From: VBDM01 sp041496705
GTDB lineage: Bacteria > Pseudomonadota > Gammaproteobacteria > Burkholderiales > SG8-39
Assembly (NCBI GenBank): GCA_041496705.1
Contig: JBGQFD010000002.1
Coordinates: 1 to 64,000 of the forward strand
DNA: 64,000 bases
Direction: 5' to 3'
A model generated the notes under the pieces. It was not told the origin of the DNA. It saw nothing but the letters and a program-made list of their open reading frames with translations, and made no database searches. The first letter of the stretch is position 1, and each line of letters opens with the position of its first letter. Of the stretch, positions 37,471 to 46,033 are shown piece after piece. Both the position numbers and the translations under genes were made by a program.

Positions 37471-38457
37471 TCAATCACGCTTGTGACCTCGGCCGCGCAG
37501 CACCTGCGCCAGCCCGGCCAGCCCGTGGGGCAGCAGCAGTGTCGCGAGCACGACAAAGCCGCCCATGAACAGCTGCCAGTGCTTGCCGAGATTCACGCCC
37601 CCGCTTTCCGGCAGGCCCTGCAACCCGAGTTCGAGCAGCATCCAGATCGCCGCCCCAAGCGCCGGCCCGACGAGCGTCCCCATGCCACCGAGGATCACCA
37701 TCATCATCAGCGCCGCCGACAGATGCCAGCCGAGCATTTCCGGATTCACGACCCCGTACTGCACCGCCGACAGGTATCCGGCGACCCCGGCGACCGCCCC
37801 CGCGATGACGAAGCACGCGAGCTTGTAGCTGAACGTCGGGTAGCCGAGCGACAGCATGCGGTGCTCGTTCACCCGAATGCCCGCGAGCACCCGGCCGAAG
37901 GGCGAGTTCAGGATCGTGCGCAGCAGCCAATAGGTGAGCGCCAGGAAAGCGAGGGCGAGGTAGTAGACATGCACGAAGTTTTCCAGATTGAAGACCTGCC
38001 ACCCGCCGATCCTCGCCACCGGCCTCACGTCGATGTAGATGCCGTCGCTGCCACCAGCGATCTTGGTGTCGAAAAAGAGGAAAAACAGCATCTGCGCGAA
38101 CGCCAGCGTCACCATGATGAAATAGATGCCGCGGGTGCGCACCACGAAGAAGCCGATCACCAGCGCCAGCGCGGCGCTGGCGGCGACTGCCAACGGCAGC
38201 GACGTCCAGAAGCTCGCCGCCTGATACTGGGGCGTGAGCAGCGCCAGCGCGTACCCGGCGGCGCCGTAGAACGCCGCGTGCCCGAAGGAAACGAGCCCGG
38301 TGTAGCCGAGCAGCAGATCCAGACTCATCGCCAGGATCGCCATGATCATGATCTTGGTGAAGATCTGCACGGTGAATTTCTCGCCGAAAAGCGGCAGCAG
38401 CGCCAGAGCGGCGAGCGTTGCAAGGACGGCGGCAACGGTTATCCGCGTCGCGCTCAT
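37471..38457 (-). CDS. livM: HAAT-family ABC permease LivM
   Basis: The 328-residue membrane protein has about eight to ten helices and the LivM landmarks SLDLLLGYTGLVSFGHAAFYG, FFVVRTRGIYFIMVTLAFAQM and RVLAGIRVNEHRMLSLGY, plus GGMGTLVGPALGAAI. It forms the transport channel with LivH. The ATG at 38457 overlaps the livH stop by 4 bp (ATGA), indicating translational coupling. The open frame further upstream is an antiphase reading of livH and is not used. Confidence 0.93.
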   Translation of the reverse strand: MSATRITVAAVLATLAALALLPLFGEKFTVQIFTKIMIMAILAMSLDLLLGYTGLVSFGHAAFYGAAGYALALLTPQYQAASFWTSLPLAVAASAALALVIGFFVVRTRGIYFIMVTLAFAQMLFFLFFDTKIAGGSDGIYIDVRPVARIGGWQVFNLENFVHVYYLALAFLALTYWLLRTILNSPFGRVLAGIRVNEHRMLSLGYPTFSYKLACFVIAGAVAGVAGYLSAVQYGVVNPEMLGWHLSAALMMMVILGGMGTLVGPALGAAIWMLLELGLQGLPESGGVNLGKHWQLFMGGFVVLATLLLPHGLAGLAQVLRGRGHKRD

Positions 38458-39350
38458 GGCCGCCGTCCGAAGACGCCTTCGGGCCGCCACAGCAGCACGA
38501 TCGCCATCAGCAGGTAGACCGTCATGCTGGAAAGCTCCGGAAGCAGCTTCACGCCGGCGACCTCCAGGTGCAGCACTTTGCCGAAGGTATCCACCAGCCC
38601 GATCAGGAGCGAGGCGAGCATCGCGCCTTTTACCGATCCCATGCCGCCGATAACGATGACGACGAAGCACACGATCAGCACCTGGTTGCCCATTCCGGGA
38701 AAAACGGCAGACACCGGGGAGGCGATCATCCCGGCCAGAGCCGCCAGGGTGATGCCCGCGGCGAACACCAGCCGGTAGACGAGCCGCACGTCGATGCCCA
38801 GCGATTGCACCATTTCGCGGTTGGCCGAGCCGGCGCGGATGATCATTCCCAGTCGCGTCTTCTGGATGACCCACACCATCAGCCCGGCGACGACCAGGCA
38901 CACCGCGGAGATCCACAGACGATACACCGGGTAGCTTTGCGTCTCGGTGAGCGGGATGGAGGCCGACAGGACCTCCGGTATCGGCACGCCGCGCACGTCA
39001 TCCCCCCAGAGCAGGCTGCGCAGCTCCTCGAAAATAAGGATGAGGCCGTAGGTCAGCAGCACCTGGTACAGGTGGTCGCGATCGTAGAGTTTCCGGATGA
39101 GCAGGACCTCCAGCAGCAGGCCGAGGACGAGGGTGATCGCGATCCCCGCCGGGAGCGCGATCCAGAAGCTCCCGAGCCCTCCGACGAGCGACCAGGCGAG
39201 ATACGCCCCGATCATGTAGAAGCTGCCGTGCGCGACGTTGATGATTCCCATGATGCCGAACACCAGCGTCAGTCCGCTCGACACGAGGAAGAGCAGCAGT
39301 CCGTACTGCACCCCGTTCAGCAGCTGGATGAGGAAAGTATGGAAATCCAT
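38454..39350 (-). CDS. livH: HAAT-family ABC permease LivH
   Basis: The 298-residue membrane protein has the LivH landmarks LLNGVQYGLLLFLVSSGLTLVFGIMGIINVAHGSFY (residues 10-45), GMIIRAGSANREMVQSLGID and GGMGSVKGAMLASLLIGLVDT. It pairs with LivM, whose start overlaps this stop by 4 bp. The gene begins 95 bp after the livK stop on the same strand. The substrate of the system follows from LivK and from the neighbouring amidase and cupin genes rather than from this subunit. Confidence 0.93.
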   Translation of the reverse strand: MDFHTFLIQLLNGVQYGLLLFLVSSGLTLVFGIMGIINVAHGSFYMIGAYLAWSLVGGLGSFWIALPAGIAITLVLGLLLEVLLIRKLYDRDHLYQVLLTYGLILIFEELRSLLWGDDVRGVPIPEVLSASIPLTETQSYPVYRLWISAVCLVVAGLMVWVIQKTRLGMIIRAGSANREMVQSLGIDVRLVYRLVFAAGITLAALAGMIASPVSAVFPGMGNQVLIVCFVVIVIGGMGSVKGAMLASLLIGLVDTFGKVLHLEVAGVKLLPELSSMTVYLLMAIVLLWRPEGVFGRRP

Positions 39351-39445
39351 GCGCGCCGACCGCCGCTATGCTGCACCCATGCTCGCGCGGCCGGCAGCGT
39401 GGCTCGCCGGTTGCGCCAGCTCGGGCCAAACCGCCCCCTACCGGC

Positions 39446-40645
39446 TCAGCCGATCTTGCAGGCCGCCATCGCCGCCGGGTCGTCGTCGAGCGCCTTGACC
39501 GCCACGCCCGAAACCTTGTTGTCGGTCCCGCTCACCTTGCGCAGATAGATGTCCTGGACCGGGTTGTGCGCCCGGGACAGGCGCCACTTGCCGCGCGGAC
39601 TGTCCACGGTGGTCTTTTCCATGGCGGCAATGAGTTCCTTCTTCCTCGAAGCGTCGCCGTTGACCGCCTTGAGCCCGGCGGCGAGCAGCAGGCCGCTGTC
39701 GTAGCCCTGAACGGCGTATACGTCGGGCTGCAACTTGTAGGTCTTGGCGTAGGCGAGCCGGAATTCATTGTCGCGCTTGGTGTTCAGATTGTCGGCGTAG
39801 TGAAGCGCCGTCTCTACGCCCTGCGCGGAGCTGCCCACCGCCTCCAGCACCCCGTCGGTGAGAAAACCCGTGCCGGTGAGCGGGATCTTGTCCTTCAGGC
39901 CCGCCTGCGCGTAGTCCCTCAAGAATTTCGCCGCGCCGCCGCCGGCAAAAAAAGCGAACACGGCGTCGGGCTTGGCCGCCGCAATCTCGGTCAGCAGGGG
40001 CTGAAACTCCACGTTCGGGAACGGCAGCCAGATCTCCTTCGCGATCTTGCCGGCGCCCTTGCCAAACCCGTCCTTGAAGCCCTTCACCATCTCTTCACCG
40101 GCGGCGTAGCGCCAGGTGATCGTCACGACGCTCTTGACGTTCTTGCGCTGCGCGAGCGCCACGCCCATCCCGTAGCCGTTCTGCCAGTTGGAGAACGAAG
40201 TGCGGAAGATGTTAGGCGCGCACAGGGCCCCGGTCGCGACGCCAACGCCGGCGTTGGGGATGATGTGCAGGGTGCCGGATTCCCGTGTCACGCGGATCAT
40301 GGCCGCGGCGACCCCCGAATGCACCGTGCCGAGCACCACGTCGACCTTGTCGCGGTTCACCAGGCGATTGACGTTATCGGTCGCCTTGGCCGGCTCGGAT
40401 TCGTCGTCCACTTTGAAAAACTCGACTTCCCGCCCGCCGAACTTTCCGCCGGCCTCCTGGAGCGCGAGGCGGAACCCGTTCTCGATGGCGACGCCGAGCG
40501 GCGCGAACGTACCGGTGTAGGGCAGCATCAGCCCGATCTTGATTTTCGCACCCTGCGCGAACGCCAGTGCGGGAACAACCAACTCCGCTCCCGCGACTGC
40601 GGCGCCGGCCGCGGCCCCCTTGAGAAACCTGCGACGCTTGATCAT
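39446..40645 (-). CDS. livK: HAAT-family periplasmic binding protein (LivJ/K-like)
   Basis: The 399-residue protein begins IKRRRFLKGAAAGAA, a twin-arginine-like leader ending near ALAFA (residue 29). It then shows the type I periplasmic binding fold with IKIGLMLPYTGTFAPLG, the DDESEPAKATDNVNRLVNRDKVDVVLG region (residues 80-106) and WRYAAGEEMVKGF. Members bind branched-chain amino acids, amides, urea or aromatic acids. The ribosome binding site AAGGAGGGAACG is strong. It was probably once directly downstream of the amidase gene at 44646-46022. A copy of its first bases and upstream region survives at 44551, now separated by a 3.6 kb cassette. Confidence 0.93.
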   Translation of the reverse strand: MIKRRRFLKGAAAGAAVAGAELVVPALAFAQGAKIKIGLMLPYTGTFAPLGVAIENGFRLALQEAGGKFGGREVEFFKVDDESEPAKATDNVNRLVNRDKVDVVLGTVHSGVAAAMIRVTRESGTLHIIPNAGVGVATGALCAPNIFRTSFSNWQNGYGMGVALAQRKNVKSVVTITWRYAAGEEMVKGFKDGFGKGAGKIAKEIWLPFPNVEFQPLLTEIAAAKPDAVFAFFAGGGAAKFLRDYAQAGLKDKIPLTGTGFLTDGVLEAVGSSAQGVETALHYADNLNTKRDNEFRLAYAKTYKLQPDVYAVQGYDSGLLLAAGLKAVNGDASRKKELIAAMEKTTVDSPRGKWRLSRAHNPVQDIYLRKVSGTDNKVSGVAVKALDDDPAAMAACKIG

Positions 40646-40922
40646 CGTTCCCTCCTTGTTTAGAGCGTTGCGTTCATTCTACGGAAATAAGCTCCCATCA
40701 GCGAGCCCGCAGAATCCGAGTTCAGCCCTCACTGCGCCTCTCCGACAGGATCGCTCATCCTACAAGGACAGGCCCCTGATAGGACAGCGACGTTTCGATC
40801 GCCAGCCCCACAGAGAGCACGCGCTCGTCCTCGCCGGAAAACCCCACGACCATGAACCCGACCGGAGCCTCGCGGGCAGGCTGGATCGGCAGGGTGATGT
40901 AGTCGGCCGCAAGGACGGACTT
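40623..40922. repeat. Direct repeat copy 1 flanking the tannase cassette
   Basis: This stretch holds the first bases of livK, its upstream region and a fragment of the amidase 3' end. It matches 44551-44786 (plus 44988-45012) with only about four substitutions in roughly 240 aligned bases. Copy 1 has about 36 extra bases in the leader after CCCTCCTT. It lacks 201 bases of amidase coding sequence. The repeat brackets the 40923-44550 segment. Confidence 0.88.
40755..40922 (-). pseudogene. Remnant of amidase 3' end with in-frame deletion
   Basis: On the minus strand this encodes KSVLAADYI joined to TLPIQPAREAPVGFMV and then the exact amidase C terminus to its stop. Compared with the intact gene at 44646-46022, 67 codons (positions 44787-44987) are missing, cleanly in frame, at a GA microhomology. 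Sequence upstream of the lysine codon is unrelated and meets a stop within a few codons. It is a dead fragment about 110 bp upstream of livK. Confidence 0.88.
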
Positions 40923-41208
40923 ATTTATCACTAGACTCGCTCCGATCGCCCCCGCTCGGGCGTGCGCAGGGGCGCGGAACTAAGCATAAGACCGATTGCG
41001 CACCGCACAGGACAGCTTCGAGCACCGGATTGCCGCGCCCCGGCGAGCCATCCCGGCTTCGGCAGTGAATTGATTCTGGTATCCGTAGGCAGCTGAGGGA
41101 TGTGGGCGAGCTGGCATGCACAGCGTGGTACGCCGTGCATGTCCGCTTATCTCCCAATGCGACAACCGCGACGCAGCACGGCTGCGCGCCGTGCCGCGTC
41201 GCGTTTCC
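40923..41208. other. Left end of inserted cassette, with two hairpins
   Basis: No gene is seen here. Two strong palindromes lie 3' of the minus-strand tannase gene. The first pairs CATGCAC (41115-41121) with GTGCATG (41135-41141), with an inner GCGT/ACGC stem and a 3-nt loop. The second pairs GCACGGC (41176-41182) with GCCGTGC (41188-41194). Neither is followed by a T-run on the minus strand. They may still act as terminators or be mobile-element ends. Confidence 0.5.
41115..41194 (-). terminator. Possible tandem hairpin terminator of the tannase gene
   Basis: The two stem-loops described for this stretch begin 15 bp beyond the tannase stop codon at 41209. That is where a terminator would be expected. 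The missing T-run lowers confidence; a REP-like element is the alternative. Confidence 0.3.
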
Positions 41209-43149
41209 TCAGTCAGCGCACACGTAGCTCGAAGCGACGTTAATGTCGCCGCTGACCCACTCTGCCTTCTTGGGATAGAGACAGATAGGTCTCGACTTGG
41301 CCACCGGGAATGTCGGCGTGACGGCGGATGAAATGTCGATCCGCGTCGGAGCGATACCCTTTTCCACCCAATTGGTAAGCACGTCGTAAAGCTGCTGCGT
41401 ACCGGCTGCCGCGGTACCTGGCAGCGGGGGATTGGCGGTCGGATTGGTCGTCCCGTTGCCCAAGCCGTGCGTCATTCCGGGCACCAGGAAGAAGCGATAG
41501 AACTTCTGGACCGCTCTCAAGCCGCCCATCTCCCTCACCACCCGGTGGTAGTAGTTGATCGATCCCTGGGGCATGATCAGGATATCAGCCAGGCCATGGT
41601 AGAGCAGCATCTTCCCACCCGCGTCCCTGAACCGCCTGAGGTCGGGATTGTCGGTGTTGATGTCGGCAAAGCTCGGCTGCAACAACACCCCCTCATCATA
41701 GGCGGCGGCCAACTGGGCGTAAGACAGGTTCATCCAGCCATTGGCGCCGTTGCCCGTTGGATTGATGAACGAGGGCGTCGCCAGGGTCGGATTCTGCATT
41801 TCCAGCGCTACCATGTCGGTCGAGATAGGGAATGGACCGAAAGGGAACGGAGCGAAAGAACTACCCGCCAGAAGCCCCGCGTTCGTACCCCGGGTGAGCC
41901 CGTACCAGAGCTGATGGCCGTTGATAGTCAGCGACCAGCTATTGTCCACATCCGGCGAGGGAGCAGTGCCGTTTCTGGTCTGCCCATACCAGATCTTGTT
42001 CATGGCCTCGGCTTGCACCGACGTCACGCAGTTCGCGGTCGTATTGTTTCCCCCGCTCGCCGTGCACAGCACGTTCGCGTCGTGCGCCGGGCCGTAGCGG
42101 CACTCCGACGGGTCCGGGATGTAGCCGAGATGCTGGCCATTCACCAGGTCGCAGGCATTGATTGCGGCGTTGCCGAGCAGCGTGAGCTGGCCCGAGGTGA
42201 GCGGAACGCCACCCAGGTCGCGCTGGTACACGATCTGCGGATACAGCTCGTTGGTGATGAATCGCGTCCAGTTGATGGCCGGCGCCCCCGCGAGGATCCC
42301 GTCGAAGTCGGTCGGATGCTCCTGCGCTTCCTTGTGACCCTGCCGGCCACCGGTTGAGAAGCCGTCCCAATAGGCGTATTTCGCATGCCTGCCGTAATAG
42401 GCTTTGGTGAGCGCCTTCGTCTTCACGGCCATCTCATGGATGCCGCGCTGCGCGAAGTCGTTCCACAACACCCTGTTGATCGTGCCATCCGGATTCATGG
42501 CGAACGATCCGCCGTTCGCGGCGTTGGTGTGGCCCGTGTCCGCGGATGCCGAGACAGCACCTTCGAGCGTCGCGGCGATCATAGGAGTGGATGTCGGGCC
42601 GCCCGCGCCTCCGGCCCCGGCCAGCAGCGTCACTGACGATTGCACGCCACCCGCCCAGCCGCCGCCGCCGATTACGTGAATGCGATGGTTCCAGTTCGCC
42701 GGCGAGGGTAACCACACCTCGATGCCGATACCTGCAGAGGTCGACGGTGCGCCCGCCGGACCCGGATTTCCCGGTCCCACCAGCAGCTTCACGACGCATA
42801 CATCGTTTGCCGCCGTCGGCGGCGGAGGCGTTGCCGGCGTGCCTGAAAGCGCGAGTGCGTCCCCCTTCTTGAAAGCCTTGACAAGCAGCACGGTGGTGAG
42901 CGAGTCGGGCTGGAACTCGGTCTTCATCGTGTCGTCACATACCAGCAGCTTATGCTTATGTTTGTGGCTGTCTTTGTCCCCGTCTCTGTCCCCATCGCTC
43001 TGCGCCTTACCGTCGTCGTACTTCATGTCATCAGCAAGGGCGTGAACCGGAACACAGGCAAAGGCGGCCGCCGCGAGCATTGCCAGAATCTTCTTCGCTG
43101 TGGTGCTCCGCTCAGATAAAAGACTCAACTGCTTGATCCCAGCATCCAT
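41209..43149 (-). CDS. Tannase/feruloyl esterase family protein
   Basis: The 646-residue secreted protein has a signal peptide (AMLAAAAFACVPVHALA, ending near 38). Next is a short Asp/His/Lys-rich stretch (about 40-68, with HKHKHK) and then the tannase/feruloyl esterase domain. The nucleophile is in DGFSTGGRQGHKEA, the acid in LADILIMPQGS and the histidine in PGMTHGLGNG. Several cysteines (CDLVNG, CRYGPAHDANVLC, NCVTS) fit the lid-domain disulfides of the family. It hydrolyses gallate, ferulate or similar phenolic esters. The ATG at 43149 has AAGGAG 7 nt upstream; the frame stays open further upstream without a signal peptide. It is divergent from the AraC gene, which probably regulates it. 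Confidence 0.92.
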   Translation of the reverse strand: MDAGIKQLSLLSERSTTAKKILAMLAAAAFACVPVHALADDMKYDDGKAQSDGDRDGDKDSHKHKHKLLVCDDTMKTEFQPDSLTTVLLVKAFKKGDALALSGTPATPPPPTAANDVCVVKLLVGPGNPGPAGAPSTSAGIGIEVWLPSPANWNHRIHVIGGGGWAGGVQSSVTLLAGAGGAGGPTSTPMIAATLEGAVSASADTGHTNAANGGSFAMNPDGTINRVLWNDFAQRGIHEMAVKTKALTKAYYGRHAKYAYWDGFSTGGRQGHKEAQEHPTDFDGILAGAPAINWTRFITNELYPQIVYQRDLGGVPLTSGQLTLLGNAAINACDLVNGQHLGYIPDPSECRYGPAHDANVLCTASGGNNTTANCVTSVQAEAMNKIWYGQTRNGTAPSPDVDNSWSLTINGHQLWYGLTRGTNAGLLAGSSFAPFPFGPFPISTDMVALEMQNPTLATPSFINPTGNGANGWMNLSYAQLAAAYDEGVLLQPSFADINTDNPDLRRFRDAGGKMLLYHGLADILIMPQGSINYYHRVVREMGGLRAVQKFYRFFLVPGMTHGLGNGTTNPTANPPLPGTAAAGTQQLYDVLTNWVEKGIAPTRIDISSAVTPTFPVAKSRPICLYPKKAEWVSGDINVASSYVCAD

Positions 43150-43369
43150 ACACTTCTCCTTTTCGTTGTATTGCCGCTGCATGATGTGGCCTCCGACGGC
43201 TCCATGTTTGTTATGCGTCCGTGCGGCCGAGAACTTCCTGCCGTCGTGTCCCCAGCGTATGATAAGCAGGGAACGCATAGGTAGATGGCGTCGCGGCAAA
43301 GATTGGCGATAAGTGAAATCCACGCATGTCGATTTCGGTTATGGCCAGCGGAGACGGGAGGTCGCCAAT
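43150..43369. promoter_or_regulatory. Divergent control region between tannase and AraC genes
   Basis: These 220 bases separate two divergently transcribed genes and must hold both promoters. I see ribosome binding sites at each end (AAGGAG for tannase, GGGAGG for the regulator) but no clear consensus -35/-10 pair or AraC half-site repeat. Confidence 0.45.
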
Positions 43370-44296
43370 ATGGATCGCCAGCCCCCAGAACCTTCGGCTT
43401 TCAGTCATTTTCTCACGACAAACTATCCGGCAGAACCCGATTACGTCGTGCACGGCCCGGGTGGCAACGTCATCGCTGCCAAGTGGCATCGCCCGGCCTC
43501 GCGCAACGCGATGCAAGTGGTATTGGCGCAAAACACGCTGATGTATCACGTCGGGGGGTCGACTTCGGTCGCAAAAACCGTGGACGGTCGTTGCATCGGC
43601 ACGCGCTCGCAACACCGATCGGTGACCTTCAGTCCGAGAGACGAGCCCAGTGAATGGGTCCGAGGCGGCGTCTGCGAGGTGATGCACGTCTACATCGCGC
43701 CGTCACTCATACAACGATACGCCGACGAGAATCTCGCCTGCTCGGCCCCGCCGGAGATCGATCCCATATTCGCCGTCCGCGATCCCTGGCTGCAGAGCTA
43801 TTTCATGATGCTGCAGAGCGAATTCGAAACATTTGGTGGAAGCAGCAAGGACCCCGAGGCGCTGCTCCTGACGCAGTCGACGGAGCTGTTGATACGACAT
43901 CTGGTCTGCTGGCATTCGAACGTGTCGCAGAATGGCCGAAGACGGGTGGTGACGGCGGCCGCGCCACATCCCCTGGCGCCGCGGCACCTGGCGCGAGTCC
44001 TCGCCTACATCGACGCCGACATCGGCCGCGACATCGCGCTTGCCGATCTCGCGCAGCTTGTCGGCGTTTCCAGAGATCATTTCATTCGAAGCTTTCGCGC
44101 CGCTACTCAGCGAACGCCTTATGCTTATCTGGTCGAGCGCCGCCTCGCCCATGCCGTCGACGCGCTGAGGCACAGCACGATGTCAGTCGAGCGAATCGCG
44201 CGCGATGCGGGCTTCAAGAGCGCACCCGGATTCTCCAACGCATTCAAAAAACACTATGGAATGTCCCCAAGCATGTTCAGAGCCCGGTCACACTGA
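43370..44296 (+). CDS. AraC family transcriptional regulator
   Basis: The 308-residue protein has an AraC-type ligand-binding N-terminal part (about 20-190). The C-terminal two-HTH domain (about 205-305) has DIALADLAQLVGVSRDHFIRSF and MSVERIARDAGFKSAPGFSNAF, ending KKHYGMSPSMFR. The ATG at 43370 is preferred because GGGAGG lies about 9 nt upstream; a GTG 57 bp earlier has no good site. It is divergent from the tannase gene inside a repeat-flanked segment. It is therefore the likely local activator, carried with its target. Confidence 0.9.
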   Translation: MDRQPPEPSAFSHFLTTNYPAEPDYVVHGPGGNVIAAKWHRPASRNAMQVVLAQNTLMYHVGGSTSVAKTVDGRCIGTRSQHRSVTFSPRDEPSEWVRGGVCEVMHVYIAPSLIQRYADENLACSAPPEIDPIFAVRDPWLQSYFMMLQSEFETFGGSSKDPEALLLTQSTELLIRHLVCWHSNVSQNGRRRVVTAAAPHPLAPRHLARVLAYIDADIGRDIALADLAQLVGVSRDHFIRSFRAATQRTPYAYLVERRLAHAVDALRHSTMSVERIARDAGFKSAPGFSNAFKKHYGMSPSMFRARSH

Positions 44297-44550
44297 CGGC
44301 GCTCGATTTAGCTATGTCCTTTGCCCGAGGGGGCGTTGCGTTGTAGTCGCGGGGGATCTTGACGCTCGGCAGGCTGACCGAAATGGTCGGCGATGCTTCA
44401 GGACGGCACGGCGGCCCTTCCCTGTTCGCGCTGACCGGCATTGTTCGCTTCCGGGCGCCGAGCGTCAAGAAGCTCCGAAACTCGCTTGCCCCGGTGCTCT
44501 CTCCAGACGACGAAACAGGAGTGCACAAACGATCGCCAGACCGGGTAGCT
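44297..44550. other. Right end of inserted cassette, no gene seen
   Basis: Between the AraC stop and the second repeat copy there is no recognisable gene. Short open frames on both strands show no motif. No terminal inverted repeats or transposase remnants are evident. Confidence 0.45.
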
Positions 44551-44786
44551 GAAACTTGCGACGCTTGATCATCGTTCCCTCCTTCCTATCAGCGAGCCCG
44601 CAGAATCCGAGTTCAGCCCTCACTACGCCTCTCCGACAGGATCGCTCATCCTACAAGGACAGGCCCCTGATAGGACAGCGACGTTTCGATCGCCAGCCCC
44701 ACAGAGAGCACGCGCTCGTCCTCGCCGGAAAACCCCACGACCATGAGCCCGACCGGAGCCTCGCGGGCGGGCTGGATCGGCAGGGT
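44551..44786. repeat. Direct repeat copy 2 flanking the tannase cassette
   Basis: This copy begins with a relic of the livK 5' end (reading M-I-K-R-R-K-F on the minus strand with its CCCTCCTT-complement ribosome binding site). It runs through the former leader into the 3' end of the intact amidase gene. Homology to copy 1 (40623-40922) starts sharply at 44551. The livK relic has only about seven codons before unrelated sequence. Confidence 0.88.
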
Positions 44787-46022
44787 GAGCGCGCAGCCGT
44801 CCAGGAAGTTGATCAGGCTGGTATTGCGTAGCATGTTGCCATTCGCGAGGCGAAACGTGTCCGCGTCCTTGTCCAGTTGCGCGATGGGCGGCGCGATGCG
44901 CGGCACGGTGGGCATGAGGAGCGCGTCGACCGCGTAGTTCTCCCTGGAAAAGCTGTGCGCGAGGCGCGCCCGGGTCGCCAGCAACTCGATGTAGTCGGCC
45001 GCAAGGACGGACTTCCCCTTCAGGATCCGTTCGAACACCCTCGGGTCGAACTCCCGCTCTCGCGCGAGGCGGTCGCGGTGAACCGTGTAGGCTTCCGGCG
45101 GCAAGATCCCCCCGAGGCGGTTGGCCTTCGCCGCCTCGTCGAATTCCGGCACCCGGATCTCCACGATCTTTGCGCCGCTTCGCGAGAGGCGCTGCATCGC
45201 GGACTGGAAGGCCTCGGCGACCTCGGTGTCGAGATCCTCGAGCACGTAATTCTTCGGGACACCCAGCCGCAGGCCGGGAAGCGCAGCCGCCTGAAGCGGG
45301 CGCGGCAGTTCGCCGGCGAGGACCTGGAATACGGTTGCGCAGCAACCGACCGTGGGCCCGAGAGGCCCGACCGAATCCAGCGTGGTCGACAGCGGAAACA
45401 CCCCTTCGAGCGGAACGCGCGTTCGAGTCGGTTTGAATCCCGCGATCCCGCACAGAGCTGCCGGGATGCGCACCGAGCCGCCGGTATCGGTGCCGAGCGC
45501 GAGCGCCGCCATCCCGTCGGTGACCGACACCGCGGCCCCGGAGGACGACCCGCCCGGAATTCTGCGAGTCTTCCGATCGTACGCATTCGCCGGCGTGCCG
45601 TAGTGCGGATTGATGCCGATTCCGGAAAAGGCGAACTCGGTCATGTTGCTGCGTCCGATGATGATGGCGCCCGCGGCGCGCAGCCGCGCGACTGCCGCCG
45701 CGTCCGCGCTCGCCGGCGGCGCCTCGCGCAGGATCTTCGATCCGGCCGTGGTCACGTCGCCGGAGATATCGAAAAGATCCTTGATCGAAACCGGCAATCC
45801 GGCGAGCGGAGAAGGCACGATGCTTTCTCTTCGCAGCCGGTCCGACGTATCGGCTGCAAGTCGCGCGTCCTGCGCGTGCACCTTGGTGAAGACGCGCACG
45901 CCCTCGCCGCCCGCGTCGGCGATCCGCGCGAGCGCCGCCTCGACGAGCTTGCGGCTGGTGGTTTTCCCCTCGGAAAGATCGCGCGCCAGTGCCGCGACCG
46001 GGCGGACAATCGCTTCAGCCAC
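44646..46022 (-). CDS. Amidase (amidase-signature family)
   Basis: The 458-residue protein has the Ser-cisSer-Lys triad of the amidase-signature family: Lys81 in LPVSIKDLFD, the glycine/serine loop RIPGGSSSGAAVS (about 155-166) and the nucleophile Ser183 in GTDTGGSVRIPA. It hydrolyses an amide to a carboxylate and ammonia in the cytosol. It is not GatA, as no GatB/C is nearby. It follows the cupin gene by 11 bp. It was probably transcribed on into livKHMG before the tannase cassette split the unit, suggesting that the Liv system imports its amide substrate. Confidence 0.92.
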   Translation of the reverse strand: MAEAIVRPVAALARDLSEGKTTSRKLVEAALARIADAGGEGVRVFTKVHAQDARLAADTSDRLRRESIVPSPLAGLPVSIKDLFDISGDVTTAGSKILREAPPASADAAAVARLRAAGAIIIGRSNMTEFAFSGIGINPHYGTPANAYDRKTRRIPGGSSSGAAVSVTDGMAALALGTDTGGSVRIPAALCGIAGFKPTRTRVPLEGVFPLSTTLDSVGPLGPTVGCCATVFQVLAGELPRPLQAAALPGLRLGVPKNYVLEDLDTEVAEAFQSAMQRLSRSGAKIVEIRVPEFDEAAKANRLGGILPPEAYTVHRDRLAREREFDPRVFERILKGKSVLAADYIELLATRARLAHSFSRENYAVDALLMPTVPRIAPPIAQLDKDADTFRLANGNMLRNTSLINFLDGCALTLPIQPAREAPVGLMVVGFSGEDERVLSVGLAIETSLSYQGPVLVG

Positions 46023-46033
46023 GTCGATGCGCG

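Noticed and set aside
41115..41194. Possible integron attC site
   Set aside because: The palindromes lack the attC core R-box sequences and no integrase or gene-cassette array is present.
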